Origin: Micrococcaceae bacterium RIT 802
GTDB lineage: Bacteria; Actinomycetota; Actinomycetes; Actinomycetales; Micrococcaceae
Assembly (NCBI GenBank): GCA_016892645.1
Contig: JAFEMX010000005.1
Location: 147,548 to 211,547, forward strand
Direction of reading: 5' to 3'
Length of the DNA: 64,000 nt
Part shown: positions 25,475 to 35,339 of the stretch, in pieces
How the letters are laid out: every line of letters starts with the position of its first letter
Position numbering within the stretch: position 1 is the stretch's first letter
Program-made: the position numbers and the translations under genes
Notes under the pieces: model-generated
Told to the model about the DNA's origin: nothing
Databases searched by the model: none
What the model saw: only the letters and a program-made list of their open reading frames with translations

Positions 25475-25533
25475 AACGCTGCCGCGAGGCAGCTGCGGCC
25501 GACGGGGCACGGGTTCTCTGGGATACTGGAGCC

Positions 25534-26286
25534 GTGCCCCGTTCCAGTTTTGCCGCCAAGTCCTACCGGACCCAGGGACTGGTGTTGCGCACGCACAAGC
25601 TGGGGGAGGCCGACCGGATCATCGTGCTGCTGACCCCCGGCCACGGGCAGGTCCGCGCCGTGGCCAAGGGCGTCCGGCGCACCAGCTCCAAGATGGGCGC
25701 CACCCTGGAGCCCTTCATGTTCGTCGATGCCCAGGTGATCCGCGGGCGCAACCTGGACATCATCACCCAGGCCCAGCTGCGCCACCCCTATGGGCAGTCG
25801 CTGTCCCTGGACTATGCCCGCTACACCAGTGCCAGCGCGATGGCCGAGACCGCCGAACGCCTCACCGAAGCCGACACCGAGTCCGCAGCACCGCAGTTCC
25901 GGTTGCTGCATGGGGCCATGGCGGCGATGTCACGCGGCGCCGAGGACCCCGGGCTGCTGCTGGATTCCTACCTGTTGCGGGCCCTGTCGACCGCGGGCTG
26001 GGCCCCGAGCTTCACCGATTGCGTGCGGTGCGGCAAGCCGGGCCCCCATACGGCGGTGAACATCCCCCTCGGCGGTGTCGTCTGCGCCGATTGCCGGCCC
26101 GCCGGCTCCAACTCGCCGGCCCCGGCGACCGTCTCGCTGCTGGCCGCCTTGCTCACCGGCGACTGGAATGCAGCACACGACGCCGATGCCCCCGCCCGCA
26201 AGGAGGCCGCCGGTATGGTGGCGGGGTACCTGCAGTGGCATCTGGAACGGGTCGTCAAGTCCCTCAAACTCGTGGAAAGAACCTGA
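25534..26286 (+). CDS. recO: DNA repair protein RecO
   Basis: RecO helps load RecA onto SSB-coated DNA in the RecFOR pathway. The 250-residue protein has the N-terminal OB fold (YRTQGLVLRTHKLGEADRIIVLLT), a helical middle and a four-cysteine zinc site (CVRCG, then VVCADC). The GTG at 25534 lies six bases after GATACT, implying a leaderless message. A longer in-frame version from 25351 would run back into leuA. It is followed by uppS after three bases, the usual recO-uppS pairing in actinobacteria. Confidence 0.94.
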   Translation: MPRSSFAAKSYRTQGLVLRTHKLGEADRIIVLLTPGHGQVRAVAKGVRRTSSKMGATLEPFMFVDAQVIRGRNLDIITQAQLRHPYGQSLSLDYARYTSASAMAETAERLTEADTESAAPQFRLLHGAMAAMSRGAEDPGLLLDSYLLRALSTAGWAPSFTDCVRCGKPGPHTAVNIPLGGVVCADCRPAGSNSPAPATVSLLAALLTGDWNAAHDADAPARKEAAGMVAGYLQWHLERVVKSLKLVERT

Positions 26287-26289
26287 TTG

Positions 26290-27099
26290 ATGAAGCGAAC
26301 CCCCCGCCCGCGTGCGGCCCGCACCACCGCCGTTGCACCGTGGCCGCACCCCAGCGGGGCGGTCCCGCCGCGGATTCCGGCCGAACTGGTGCCGCGGCAC
26401 GTGGCCATCGTCATGGATGGCAACGGCCGGTGGGCCAACCAGCGGGGGCTGCCCCGCACCGAGGGGCACAAGGCGGGGGAGGCCGCCCTCCTGGACGTGA
26501 TGGCCGGCGCCATCGAGATGGGCGTCAAGTACGTTTCCGTGTACGCCTTTTCCACGGAGAACTGGAAGCGCAGCCCCGATGAGGTCAAGTTCCTCATGGG
26601 CTTCAACCGTGACGTCCTGCACCGCCAACGCGACCAGCTCGACGCGTGGGGAGTACGGGTCAGATGGGCCGGACGCCGTCCCCGGCTGTGGCGCTCGGTG
26701 GTCAACGAGCTGCTCGCGGCCGAGGAGCAGACCCAGGACAACGACGTCTGCCACCTGACCATGTGCGTGAACTACGGCGGACGGGCGGAGATCGCCGACG
26801 CGGTATCGGCCATCGCCGAGGACGTGGCCGCCGGCCGGCTCTCCCCGCGTGGCATCTCGGAGAAGACGATCGGCCGCTACCTAGACGAACCGGACCTGCC
26901 CGACGTCGATTTGTTCCTGCGCTCCTCCGGCGAACAGCGGACCTCGAACTTCATGCTCTGGCAATCGGCCTACGCCGAGATGGTGTTCATGGACGTGCTC
27001 TGGCCCGACGTCGATCGCAGGACCCTGTGGGAGGCCATCGGGATCTATGCCCGGCGTGACCGGCGGTTCGGCGCGGCCCTGGACACGCCGACCGCCTGA
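26290..27099 (+). CDS. uppS: Isoprenyl transferase (undecaprenyl/decaprenyl diphosphate synthase)
   Basis: This cis-prenyltransferase makes the polyprenyl carrier lipid for peptidoglycan and wall glycans. The 269-residue protein shows [17 protein letters not shown] (catalytic Asp near residue 42), [15 protein letters not shown] and the C-terminal [24 protein letters not shown] with the substrate-binding RTSNF. The ATG at 26290 is preferred over a TTG three bases earlier. It sits three bases after the recO stop. The polyprenol product also feeds the mannosyltransferase at 59.3-60.0 kb (pathway knowledge). Confidence 0.95.
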   Translation: MKRTPRPRAARTTAVAPWPHPSGAVPPRIPAELVPRHVAIVMDGNGRWANQRGLPRTEGHKAGEAALLDVMAGAIEMGVKYVSVYAFSTENWKRSPDEVKFLMGFNRDVLHRQRDQLDAWGVRVRWAGRRPRLWRSVVNELLAAEEQTQDNDVCHLTMCVNYGGRAEIADAVSAIAEDVAAGRLSPRGISEKTIGRYLDEPDLPDVDLFLRSSGEQRTSNFMLWQSAYAEMVFMDVLWPDVDRRTLWEAIGIYARRDRRFGAALDTPTA

Positions 27100-27103
27100 T
27101 CGC

Positions 27104-28180
27104 TCAGGGCCGCGGCAGGTAGCCGTCGCTGAAACGGCCGACGGCGTCGTAGGCCCTGCGCCGGGTCGGCGCCGCCGAGGTGAACAGGTCGTGCATGCCG
27201 CCCTCGATCCGCACGATCGAGACCTCGTTGCCCAGCTTCAACGCCCGCTGCCTGACCGTTTCGACCTCGATGACCGTGTCCGTCACCAGCATCTCCGGTT
27301 CGAACACGGTGCCCAGGTGGGTCTTGCTCGAGGTCATGACCAGGACCGGGCACCGGATGTCCAGCCCGCGGGCGACTTCCGCGTGCCCGGCGAGCACGGC
27401 TGAAATCCATCCCGCCGTCACCGGGAAGGCATGCCGGGGCCGCCACAGCGGGTGCACCTCCCATTCGCCGTGGGCCCGGTTGGAGAGCGACTGCCAGTAG
27501 TGGTCGACCTCGGGGAGCTTGATGCGTGCCTTCGGCCTGACCCTGGCCAGCGGCTCGAGCAGCCCGGCGGCCGCGTTGCGGACCAGCCAGCTGCCCTGCA
27601 TCTCCAGCCAGGGGGAGTTGAGCACCAGCGCCGACAGGACGCCCGGATTCCGGTTCGCCCACAGGCTGGCGATCAGGCCGCCGGTGGAGTGGGCGACGAC
27701 CACGATCCTCCCCACCCGGCCCACGTCCTCACGAATGGTTTCCAGCGCAGCCTCAATGTCGGCGTCGTACTCCGGAAGTTCGGTGACGAAACCCGGGGTC
27801 TGCCACGCGCGCAGGCTCCTGCCGTAGCGCCGCAGGTCCAGGGCGTAGAAGCGGTAGCCGCGCCCGGACCAGTAGCGGGCCAATTCGGGGTTGTAGAAGT
27901 AGTCGGTCCAGCCATGCAGGCCCAGCACGATGTCGACCGGGGCCCCGCTGCGGCGGGTTCCCCGGGCCCGGTCCAGGCCCTGGCGCACGTTGAGCATGGC
28001 ATCGCGCCAGTGGGGTTTCTCCTCGGGTAGGGGTTGGTAGCGCACCAGGGTCGCGCTGAACGGGCCCTCCTCGTCGTGGCCCGGGCAGATGCTGGTGTAG
28101 CTGAAGCCGGGCCCCAGGTCGTCGTCGAGCCACTGACCGGGTTCGGTGTCGACCGAGTACTGTGCTTCGTCGCTGCGCAT
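27104..28180 (-). CDS. Alpha/beta hydrolase (lysophospholipase-like)
   Basis: A 358-residue hydrolase of the Hydrolase_4 type. The oxyanion-side strand reads VDIVLGLHGWTDYFYNPELARYW, the nucleophile elbow is AHSTGG (Ser near residue 178), and the catalytic His is probably in EGGMHDLF near residue 333. There is no signal peptide, so it should be cytoplasmic; the substrate is unknown. The ATG at 28180 is six bases after TATGCT on the minus strand, supporting this start and a leaderless message. It is convergent with uppS and divergent from pyrD. Confidence 0.85.
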   Translation of the reverse strand: MRSDEAQYSVDTEPGQWLDDDLGPGFSYTSICPGHDEEGPFSATLVRYQPLPEEKPHWRDAMLNVRQGLDRARGTRRSGAPVDIVLGLHGWTDYFYNPELARYWSGRGYRFYALDLRRYGRSLRAWQTPGFVTELPEYDADIEAALETIREDVGRVGRIVVVAHSTGGLIASLWANRNPGVLSALVLNSPWLEMQGSWLVRNAAAGLLEPLARVRPKARIKLPEVDHYWQSLSNRAHGEWEVHPLWRPRHAFPVTAGWISAVLAGHAEVARGLDIRCPVLVMTSSKTHLGTVFEPEMLVTDTVIEVETVRQRALKLGNEVSIVRIEGGMHDLFTSAAPTRRRAYDAVGRFSDGYLPRP

Positions 28181-28240
28181 GTGATGAGCATATCCAGCCC
28201 GGAGTTGGCAGCTGTGCCGCACGCAGGGAAGACTGGGACC

Positions 28241-29314
28241 ATGCGCATCTACCCCGCCTTCTTCCGTGTCGTCTTCTCGGGCATGGACCCCGAGAAGGCC
28301 CACCAGATCGGCTTCCGGCTCATCCGGCTGGCCGAATCCACCGGTGCCTCGTCGGTCCTGCGCCGGATCACCCGGCCGCACCCGGGCCTGCGCCGCACCG
28401 TGATGGGCATCGACTTCCCGTCGCCGTTCGGGCTCGCCGCCGGGTTCGACAAGGAAGGCCACGGCATCGCCGCCCTGGCCGACCTGGGATTCGGGCACAT
28501 CGAGGTCGGCACCATCACCGGCCGGGCCCAGCCGGGCAACCCGAAGCCCCGGCTGTTCCGGCTCGTGGAGGACCGGGCGGTCATCAACCGGATGGGCTTC
28601 AACAACGACGGCGCCACGGCGGTCGCCGCCCGCATCCGTTCCGCGCTTCCCACCCTGGCCCGGCGCTTCGGGCCCACCCGGCCGATCGTGGGCATCAACA
28701 TCGGCAAGACCAAGGTCGTCGAGCTGGGGGATGCCGTGGACGACTACCTGGCCAGCACCCGGGCGCTGGCCGCGAACGCGGACTACCTGGTGGTCAACGT
28801 CAGCTCCCCGAACACCCCCGGGCTGCGGCTGCTGCAGGGCATCGAGACGCTGCGCCCGCTGCTGGCAGCCGTCGGCCGGGAAGCCGATGCCTCCGCAGGG
28901 CGGCACGTGCCGCTGCTGGTCAAGATCGCCCCGGATCTGGCCGACGCGGACGTCGACGACGTCGCCGCCCTGGTCCTCGAGCTGGGCCTCGATGGGGTCA
29001 TCGCCACCAACACCACCATTGCCCGCACCGGGCTCGTGACCGTACCCGACCGGATCCGCGCCTACGGCGCCGGCGGCCTCAGCGGAGCCCCGCTGAAGGT
29101 CAGGTCGCTGGAGGTCCTGCGCCGCCTCCGCGCCGTGCTGCCGGCCGGCACCGCCGTGGTCTCCGTCGGGGGAGTGGAGACCGCGGCCGACGTCCTCGAA
29201 CGCCTCGATGCCGGGGCCGACCTGGTGCAGGGCTACACGGCGTTCCTCTATGAGGGTCCGTTCTGGGCGTGGCGCATCAACCGTGGACTGCGGCGGGCGC
29301 TGTCCGCCCGCTGA
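28241..29314 (+). CDS. pyrD: Dihydroorotate dehydrogenase (quinone), class 2
   Basis: PyrD oxidises dihydroorotate to orotate in pyrimidine synthesis and passes electrons to membrane quinone. The 357-residue protein has the short N-terminal membrane-associating helices of class 2 enzymes ([21 protein letters not shown]), the FMN site [23 protein letters not shown], and [10 protein letters not shown] with the catalytic Ser, and the C-terminal FMN-phosphate site [21 protein letters not shown] lies six bases upstream of the ATG. In this organism the acceptor is probably menaquinone, linking it to the bc1 complex encoded nearby. Confidence 0.95.
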   Translation: MRIYPAFFRVVFSGMDPEKAHQIGFRLIRLAESTGASSVLRRITRPHPGLRRTVMGIDFPSPFGLAAGFDKEGHGIAALADLGFGHIEVGTITGRAQPGNPKPRLFRLVEDRAVINRMGFNNDGATAVAARIRSALPTLARRFGPTRPIVGINIGKTKVVELGDAVDDYLASTRALAANADYLVVNVSSPNTPGLRLLQGIETLRPLLAAVGREADASAGRHVPLLVKIAPDLADADVDDVAALVLELGLDGVIATNTTIARTGLVTVPDRIRAYGAGGLSGAPLKVRSLEVLRRLRAVLPAGTAVVSVGGVETAADVLERLDAGADLVQGYTAFLYEGPFWAWRINRGLRRALSAR

Positions 29315-29336
29315 GCACACGATCCAACCGACCGGA

Positions 29337-29384
29337 CGACGACGGAGGGTCCCACCGATGACTCGATGGGACCCTCCGTCGTCG
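29337..29384. terminator. Bidirectional terminator between pyrD and the DUF3043 gene
   Basis: Perfect 18-base arms (29337-29354 and 29367-29384) flank a 12-base loop between two convergent genes. Confidence 0.85.
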
Positions 29385-29401
29385 TATCTGCCGGGGGAGT
29401 G

Positions 29402-29986
29402 CTACTCGACCTTCGCCCCGCGGGCGACCTGCGGCTTCGGCAGGCGCAACTTGCGGAACTGCAGGCCGCGCATGGACGCATACCAGAGCACGCCACGACC
29501 CTGGCTGCCGAACTTCGCGACCAGGCGCTTCTTCAGCTGGCGGGTCATGATGAACGAGTCGATGATCGTGATGCCCAGCACGATCCACAGGCCGAACGTG
29601 ATGTAGGCCTGGACCTGCACGTTCTGGGTCATCGTGAACGCCACGACCAGGAACACCAGGATCACGATCATCAGGAATTCACCGACCATCCACCGGGCAT
29701 CGACGAAATCACGGGCGAACCGCTTCTGCGGTCCCTTGTCCCGGGCCGCCAGGTAGCGTTCGTCGCCGGTTTCGTTGGCCAGGCGCATGCGTTCCTGGGC
29801 GGCCATCCGCTGCTCGCGCGCCTGCGCCTTGGCCACCTTGCGGTCGGTGGGAACCAGCGGGCGCTTGTTCTGCGCCTCCTGGCTGCTCCGACGCGGCGTC
29901 GGGGCACCCTTGCCCACGGTCGGACGTTCGGGCTCTTCTGGGGTGGCCTGCGGCTGTGCGGCATCGGCTTTTTTGCTTCCAAACAC
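29402..29986 (-). CDS. DUF3043 membrane protein
   Basis: A 194-residue actinobacterial membrane protein of unknown function. A charged N-terminus with a Pro/Arg-rich stretch (residues 1-70) is followed by the family signature RYLAARDKGPQKRFARDFVDARW, two hydrophobic helices (about residues 102-145) and a basic C-terminal part (SFIMTRQLKKRLVAKFG). The GTG at 29986 is six bases after TAGACT on the minus strand, so it is probably leaderless. It is divergent from the M20 peptidase gene. No reaction is assigned to the family. Confidence 0.85.
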   Translation of the reverse strand: MFGSKKADAAQPQATPEEPERPTVGKGAPTPRRSSQEAQNKRPLVPTDRKVAKAQAREQRMAAQERMRLANETGDERYLAARDKGPQKRFARDFVDARWMVGEFLMIVILVFLVVAFTMTQNVQVQAYITFGLWIVLGITIIDSFIMTRQLKKRLVAKFGSQGRGVLWYASMRGLQFRKLRLPKPQVARGAKVE

Positions 29987-30047
29987 GCCCCAAGTCTAGC
30001 GGCGGGCGGCCCGCAACCGAAACGCGGGCCGGTTGTAGGCTGAAGCC

Positions 30048-31463
30048 ATGACTACTTCCGATTCCACCACCGGCTCCGTCGATCACGGCGTCGACCTGGA
30101 CGCCCTCACCGAGCGCGTGAACCGCGCCTTCGACCAGACCGTCTCCGAGCTGAAATCCCTGGTGGCCATCCCCGGCATCGCCTGGGAGGCGTTCGACGTC
30201 GCCGAATTGGCCCGCAGCGCCGAAGCCGTCGCGGCGCTCGTCCGCTCCACCGGCATGGACGACGTCCAGATCCTGTCCGTTAAGACCGCCGAGGGTGTCC
30301 CGGGTGCTCCAGCCGTCGTCGGACGCCGTCCGGCCCAACCGGGCAAGCCCACGATCCTGCTCTACGCCCACCACGACGTCCAGCCGCCCGGTGACCTCGA
30401 CCTCTGGGAGACCCAGCCCTTCGAGGCCACCGAGATCGACGGCCGGCTCTTCGGCCGCGGCGCCGCCGACGACAAGGCCGGCATCATGGTCCACATCGCC
30501 TCGTTGCGTGCCGTGCTGGACGCCGTGGAGGACTTCGGCGTCGGGGTGACCTACTTCTTCGAAGGCGAGGAAGAGGCCGGCTCGCCATCGTTCCGCCCCT
30601 TCCTCGAGCAGCACCGGGATCTGCTGGCCGCAGACGTCATCGTCGTGGCCGATTCCAGCAACTGGAAGGTCGGCGTCCCGGCCCTGACCACGAGCCTGCG
30701 GGGAATGGTCGGCGCCGTCATCGACGTCCGCGTCCTGGACCACGCGGTGCACTCGGGCATGTTCGGTGGCCCGGTGCTCGACGCGCCGACCCTGGCGGCA
30801 CGCCTGATTGCCTCGTTCCACGACGCGGAAGGCAATGTCGCCGTCAAGGGGCTGCTGGCCCGGGACACGGAGCCCGTCGACTATCCGGAAGCCGATTTCC
30901 GCGCCGATTCCTCGGTGCTGGAGAGCGTGCGCCTGGCCGGATCCGGAGCCCTGGCCGACCGGCTCTGGAACAAGCCGGCGCTATCGGTGATCGGCATCGA
31001 CGTGCCCTCGGTCGCCGTCTCGTCCAATACCCTGCAGCCCTCGGCACGTCTGAAGATCAGCGTCCGGCTCGCACCCGGGCAGGATCCGCAGGCCGCGGCC
31101 GACGCATTGCAGCGCCATGTGGAGGCCCAGGACCTCTTCGGCGCCCACGTCGCCTTCACCGCCGTCGAACAGGGCAATGCCTTTTCCACCGACACCTCGG
31201 CGGCCGCCGCACGGGCCAGCCTCTGGTCCCTCGAGGCGGCCTGGGGTGTCAAGCCGGTCGAAACGGGGATCGGCGGATCGATCCCGTTCATCGCCGATCT
31301 GCTCGAGCTCTACCCCCAGGCCCAGATCCTGGTCACCGGCGTGGAGGATCCGGACTCGCGGGCGCACAGCGCCAACGAATCGCTGCACCTCGAGGACTTC
31401 CGCAAGGCCATCCTGGCGGAGGCCCTGTTGCTGGCACGCCTTGACGCAGAGGGCCTGCAATAG
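30048..31463 (+). CDS. M20 family dipeptidase/peptidase
   Basis: A zinc metallopeptidase of the M20 (ArgE/DapE/CPG2) family, 471 residues, that cleaves small peptides or N-acyl amino acids. The metal and catalytic residues are in place: LYAHHDVQPPG (His ligand and Asp), GRGAADDKAG (bridging Asp) and FEGEEEAGSPS (catalytic Glu and ligand), with a dimerisation domain in the middle and a late His in RAHSANE. The ATG is six bases after TAGGCT, a leaderless arrangement. The exact substrate cannot be read from the sequence. The family usually carries annotations such as Xaa-Gly or dipeptidase, which I do not favour over one another. Confidence 0.88.
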   Translation: MTTSDSTTGSVDHGVDLDALTERVNRAFDQTVSELKSLVAIPGIAWEAFDVAELARSAEAVAALVRSTGMDDVQILSVKTAEGVPGAPAVVGRRPAQPGKPTILLYAHHDVQPPGDLDLWETQPFEATEIDGRLFGRGAADDKAGIMVHIASLRAVLDAVEDFGVGVTYFFEGEEEAGSPSFRPFLEQHRDLLAADVIVVADSSNWKVGVPALTTSLRGMVGAVIDVRVLDHAVHSGMFGGPVLDAPTLAARLIASFHDAEGNVAVKGLLARDTEPVDYPEADFRADSSVLESVRLAGSGALADRLWNKPALSVIGIDVPSVAVSSNTLQPSARLKISVRLAPGQDPQAAADALQRHVEAQDLFGAHVAFTAVEQGNAFSTDTSAAAARASLWSLEAAWGVKPVETGIGGSIPFIADLLELYPQAQILVTGVEDPDSRAHSANESLHLEDFRKAILAEALLLARLDAEGLQ

Positions 31464-31545
31464 GGCCGGTCCGTCGTACCATGGAGGATGAGAGGTCGGT
31501 ACGCTACGGTGCCGCTCTCCGAGACAAGCACTATTGGAGGATCAG

Positions 31546-31923
31546 ATGACCGCCACGACCAACGATTCCACCGTCGGTTCCACCGAGGAACTCGAGACCC
31601 ACGAGGTGCTCCTGTCCGATGTGGCCGCGGACAAGGTCCGCAGCCTGCTGGAGCAGGAAGGACGCACGGATCTGCGCCTGCGCGTTGCCGTCCAGCCCGG
31701 CGGCTGCTCGGGCCTCATCTACCAGCTCTACTTCGACGAGCGCATGCTCGACGGCGACGCCGTGCGGGAGTTTGATGGCGTCGAGGTCATCGTCGACAAG
31801 ATGAGCGTGCCCTACCTCAGCGGCGCGTCCATCGACTTCGAGGACACCATCTCCAAGCAGGGCTTCACCATCGACAACCCGAACGCCGGCGGCTCCTGCG
31901 CCTGCGGTGATTCCTTCCACTAG
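31546..31923 (+). CDS. erpA: HesB/ErpA-type iron-sulfur cluster insertion protein
   Basis: An A-type Fe-S carrier that delivers clusters to apo-enzymes. The 125-residue protein has the three family cysteines: one in AVQPGGCSGLIYQLYF and the C-terminal pair in GGSCACGDSFH. I chose ATG 31546, with GGAGG six bases upstream. It stands just upstream of the cytochrome oxidase operon, a conserved position in Micrococcaceae as far as I recall, and may supply Fe-S clusters to the Rieske protein (inference). Confidence 0.92.
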   Translation: MTATTNDSTVGSTEELETHEVLLSDVAADKVRSLLEQEGRTDLRLRVAVQPGGCSGLIYQLYFDERMLDGDAVREFDGVEVIVDKMSVPYLSGASIDFEDTISKQGFTIDNPNAGGSCACGDSFH

Positions 31924-32133
31924 GAACCAGCGCCGACCGGAATCCCGAGTCCACGTAACCATCGGTTGACACGGGGTTTCGGTCGGCATTCCGTCGGGCA
32001 AGAGGGTAAGCTCTACGATGAGTAGTAAAACTATTGGTCTCGCCAAGCCGGTGCCGGATGCCTTGCTGCGCCCGGAGCCATGTGCGGCTTGGACGAAACC
32101 GCGTATCGCACCAACAAAGAGGAAGGGCCGTCT

Positions 32134-33009
32134 GTGAGTTCGCAAGACCGAACCAGCAGCAGTCGCAGAGGCAGGGCCAAGGTACTGGCCGTTGCCGGCG
32201 CGGGGGCGTTGCTGTTGACGGGTTGTTCAGAACAAGTCCAGCGTGGCTGGCTCCCGAACGAAACCCGGGACATCACCAACCACACGGGCATGATCGAAGA
32301 CCTGTGGGTCCACAGCTGGATCACGGTCCTGCTCGTCGGCATCCTGACATGGGGCCTGATGATCTGGTGCATCGTGGCCTACCGGCGTCGCAAGGGCGAA
32401 ACCGGATACCCGCGCCAGCTCAGCTACAACCTGCCGATGGAGATCCTGTACACGGCGGTTCCGCTGATGATGGTCCTGACCTTCTTCACGTTCTCGGACA
32501 CCACCCAGCGCACCGTCGACGCTCCCGTGGATTCCCCGCTGGTGGTCGACATCCAGGCCAAGCAGTGGTCCTGGGACTACAACTACAGCTACAAGGGCGA
32601 AGAGAAGTACGACGCCAACGTGCAGGCACACCTCGACGGCTCGGCCGGCAAGGAAGCCGGTCTTGCGACGCTCTACCTTCCGGTGGACGTTCCCGTGACA
32701 CTGGAGCTCAACAGCCGCGACGTCATCCACTCCTTCTGGGTTCCCGCGTTCCTGCAGAAGCTCGACATGATACCGGGCAAGACGAACCGCATCTACCTCA
32801 CTCCGCAGGAGGAGGGCACCTACGCCGGCAAGTGCGCCGAGCTGTGCGGCGAGTACCACTCGGAGATGCTGTTCAACGTCAAAGTCGTCTCCGAGCAGGA
32901 GTTCCAGGCCAAGCTGAAGGACATGAAGGACGGACACATCGGCGCGGATTACAACCGCAAGCCCGATGAGGTCACTTCCATCATGATCCCGCATGAGGAA
33001 GGGAAGTAG
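32134..33009 (+). CDS. ctaC: Cytochrome c oxidase subunit II
   Basis: Subunit II of the aa3 oxidase takes electrons into the CuA centre at the outer membrane face. The 291-residue protein has a signal peptide with a lipobox (LLLTGC), two membrane helices (about residues 70-95 and 115-135), a cupredoxin domain with the aromatic segment KQWSWDYNYSY, and the CuA ligands C234, C238, H242 and M245 in CAELCGEYHSEM. GTG 32134 is preceded by GGAAGGG. Upstream bases 31924-32133 have no gene and presumably hold the operon promoter. ctaD follows six bases after the stop. Confidence 0.96.
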   Translation: MSSQDRTSSSRRGRAKVLAVAGAGALLLTGCSEQVQRGWLPNETRDITNHTGMIEDLWVHSWITVLLVGILTWGLMIWCIVAYRRRKGETGYPRQLSYNLPMEILYTAVPLMMVLTFFTFSDTTQRTVDAPVDSPLVVDIQAKQWSWDYNYSYKGEEKYDANVQAHLDGSAGKEAGLATLYLPVDVPVTLELNSRDVIHSFWVPAFLQKLDMIPGKTNRIYLTPQEEGTYAGKCAELCGEYHSEMLFNVKVVSEQEFQAKLKDMKDGHIGADYNRKPDEVTSIMIPHEEGK

Positions 33010-33015
33010 GTCGCG

Positions 33016-34734
33016 ATGACTACCTACGAATACGCGACGGACGAGGCAAAGCCCCTCGCCCCCCGGGTCGTGCCGGTCTCCAAGGGACGCATCGTCGTCA
33101 ACTGGATCACCTCCACCGACCACAAGACGATCGGCTACATGTACCTGATCGCCTCGTTCACCTTCTTCTGCATCGGCGGCGTCATGGCGCTGCTGATCCG
33201 CGCCGAGCTCTTCGAGCCCGGCATGCAGATCCTGCAGACCAAGGAACAGTACAATCAGCTGTTCACGATGCACGGCACGATCATGCTCCTCATGTTCGCC
33301 ACGCCGCTGTTCGCCGGCTTCACGAACGTCATCATGCCCCTGCAGCTGGGCGCGCCCGATGTGGCCTTCCCGCGGCTGAACGCCCTGGCGTTCTGGTTCT
33401 TCCTGTTCGGCTCCACCATCGCGGTCGCCGGCTACATCACCCCGCAGGGTGCCGCATCGTTCGGCTGGTTCGCCTATGCGCCGCTGTCGAACACCACGTT
33501 CAGCCCCGGCGTCGGTGGGGACCTCTGGGTCTTCGGCCTGGCCCTGTCGGGCTTCGGAACGATCCTCGGCGCCGTCAACTTCATCACGACCGTGATCTGC
33601 CTGCGTGCCCCCGGCATGACGATGTGGCGCATGCCCATCTTCACCTGGAACGCGCTGATCACGTCGCTGCTGGTCCTGATGGCCTTCCCCCCGCTGGCCG
33701 CAGCCCTGTTCGCCCTTGGCGCCGACCGGCGCTTCGGAGCGCACATCTACGATCCCGACGCGGGCGGGCCGATCCTGTGGCAGCACCTCTTCTGGTTCTT
33801 CGGCCACCCCGAGGTCTACATCATCGCGCTGCCGTTCTTCGGCATCGTTTCGGAGATCTTCCCGGTGTTCAGCCGCAAGCCGATCTTCGGCTACAAGGGC
33901 CTGATCTTCGCGACCATCTCCATCGCCGCCCTATCCGTGGCGGTATGGGCCCACCACATGTACGTCACCGGCTCGGTCGCCCTGCCGTTCTTCGGCTTCA
34001 TGACGATGCTCATCGCCGTTCCGACGGGTGTGAAGTTCTTCAACTGGATCGGCACGATGTGGCGGGGGTCCATCACCTTCGAGACACCCATGCTCTGGAG
34101 CATCGGCTTCCTGGTGACCTTCCTGTTCGGCGGCCTGACCGGCATCATCCTCTCGGCGCCGTCGCTTGATTCGCACGTTTCGGACACCTACTTCGTCGTC
34201 GCGCACTTCCACTACGTGGTCTTCGGCACCGTGGTGTTCGCCATGTTCGCTGGCTTCTACTTCTGGTGGCCGAAGTGGACCGGTCGGATGCTCAACGAAC
34301 GGCTGGGCAAGATCCACTTCTGGATGTTGTTCATCGGCTTCCACGGCACGTTCCTGATCCAGCACTGGCTCGGAGTCATGGGCATGCCGCGCCGGTACGC
34401 CGACTACATGCCGGAGGACGGGTTCACCACGATGAACCAGTTCTCCACCGTGTTCGCCTTCATCCTGGGACTGTCGATGATCCCGTTCTTCTGGAACGTC
34501 TGGGTCACCGCCCGTTCGGCCAAGCGCGTCGAGGTCGATGATCCGTGGGGCTTTGGCGCTTCGCTGGAGTGGGCCACCTCGTGCCCGCCGCCGCGTCACA
34601 ACTTCCACTCAATTCCGCGGATCCGTTCGGAGCGGCCGGCCCTTGACCTCCACCACCCGGAGCTCTCGGCCCGCGCGACACCGACCGCCAGCATGGCCAA
34701 GGTCTTTGGCCCGGCCGACCAGAAGGACGTGTAG
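33016..34734 (+). CDS. ctaD: Cytochrome c oxidase subunit I
   Basis: The catalytic heme a/heme a3-CuB subunit, which reduces oxygen to water and pumps protons. The 572-residue, 12-helix protein has [12 protein letters not shown] (heme a His), [17 protein letters not shown] (CuB His and the cross-linked Tyr, about residues 260-276), WAHHMYVTG (two CuB His) and AHFHYVVFG (heme a3 and heme a His). The soluble tail is about 40 residues. It lies between ctaC and ctaF with two-base spacing, so this is an operon. Confidence 0.97.
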   Translation: MTTYEYATDEAKPLAPRVVPVSKGRIVVNWITSTDHKTIGYMYLIASFTFFCIGGVMALLIRAELFEPGMQILQTKEQYNQLFTMHGTIMLLMFATPLFAGFTNVIMPLQLGAPDVAFPRLNALAFWFFLFGSTIAVAGYITPQGAASFGWFAYAPLSNTTFSPGVGGDLWVFGLALSGFGTILGAVNFITTVICLRAPGMTMWRMPIFTWNALITSLLVLMAFPPLAAALFALGADRRFGAHIYDPDAGGPILWQHLFWFFGHPEVYIIALPFFGIVSEIFPVFSRKPIFGYKGLIFATISIAALSVAVWAHHMYVTGSVALPFFGFMTMLIAVPTGVKFFNWIGTMWRGSITFETPMLWSIGFLVTFLFGGLTGIILSAPSLDSHVSDTYFVVAHFHYVVFGTVVFAMFAGFYFWWPKWTGRMLNERLGKIHFWMLFIGFHGTFLIQHWLGVMGMPRRYADYMPEDGFTTMNQFSTVFAFILGLSMIPFFWNVWVTARSAKRVEVDDPWGFGASLEWATSCPPPRHNFHSIPRIRSERPALDLHHPELSARATPTASMAKVFGPADQKDV

Positions 34735-34736
34735 GC

Positions 34737-35138
34737 ATGAAAGTTGAAACCGGACTCTTCCTGATCCTGGCGATCTTCTTCCTGCCAGTGTTCATCGTCT
34801 ACGGGATCATGACGGACTGGGACGAATGGGTCGGCATCATCGCCCTGGCGTTGGCCATGGGCCTCGGCCTGATGATCGGGTTCTACCTCTACACGACATC
34901 CAAGCGTGTCGGTCAGCGGCCCGAGGACCGCGTGGACGGTGAAATCCATGAGAACGCTGGAGTCATCGGCCGGTTCGCTCCTTGGAGCTGGTGGCCGTTC
35001 GTCCTCGGCCTCGCCGCGGCGATCGGATTCCTCGGCATCGCCGTTGGATTCTGGATCACCTACATCGGTGTCGGCCTCGTAATCATCGCGCTGATCGGCT
35101 GGGTCTACGAATACAGCCGCGGGGACCACGCGCACTAG
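34737..35138 (+). CDS. ctaF: Actinobacterial cytochrome c oxidase subunit IV
   Basis: CtaF is a small subunit specific to the actinobacterial aa3 oxidase and its bc1 supercomplex. The 133-residue protein starts MKVETGLFLILAIFFLPVFIVYG and has four predicted membrane helices (about residues 5-27, 34-56, 82-104 and 108-128), with WSWWPFVLGLAAAIGFLG in the third. It starts two bases after ctaD and ends the ctaC-D-F operon at a strong terminator. Confidence 0.93.
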   Translation: MKVETGLFLILAIFFLPVFIVYGIMTDWDEWVGIIALALAMGLGLMIGFYLYTTSKRVGQRPEDRVDGEIHENAGVIGRFAPWSWWPFVLGLAAAIGFLGIAVGFWITYIGVGLVIIALIGWVYEYSRGDHAH

Positions 35139-35153
35139 GTCGCCGCACACCGC

Positions 35154-35193
35154 GAAAGGGCGGTTCCTTCCCCTGGGAAGGAACCGCCCTTTC
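35154..35193 (+). terminator. Intrinsic terminator after ctaF
   Basis: A perfect inverted repeat with 19-base arms (35154-35172 and 35175-35193) and a two-base loop ends the ctaC-D-F operon. The right arm itself ends in TTTC. Confidence 0.85.
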
Positions 35194-35297
35194 TGTGTGC
35201 CCGGGCAGGGCCATGGCGCCCGCTTCCGGTGCGCGCGAGCGTCAACAACGCGCCGGTGGACGGCGGGATCGGCTACGTCGCCCCGTGCGGCCGGCGG

Positions 35298-35303
35298 TAG
35301 AAT
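35298..35303 (+). promoter_or_regulatory. Likely -10 box of the GntR gene
   Basis: TAGAAT lies 36 bases before the GntR start codon. Four bases after it, an ATG at 35308 opens a 19-codon frame that ends inside the regulator gene. Whether this small frame is translated is unclear. Confidence 0.35.
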
Positions 35304-35339
35304 CGGCATGACGGTCCCCGACAGAAGTGCGAGTTCGAG

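Noticed and set aside
31964..31975. TTGACA (31966-31971) as the -35 of the cta operon
   Set aside because: No -10 hexamer lies at a workable distance; the nearest candidates are too far away.
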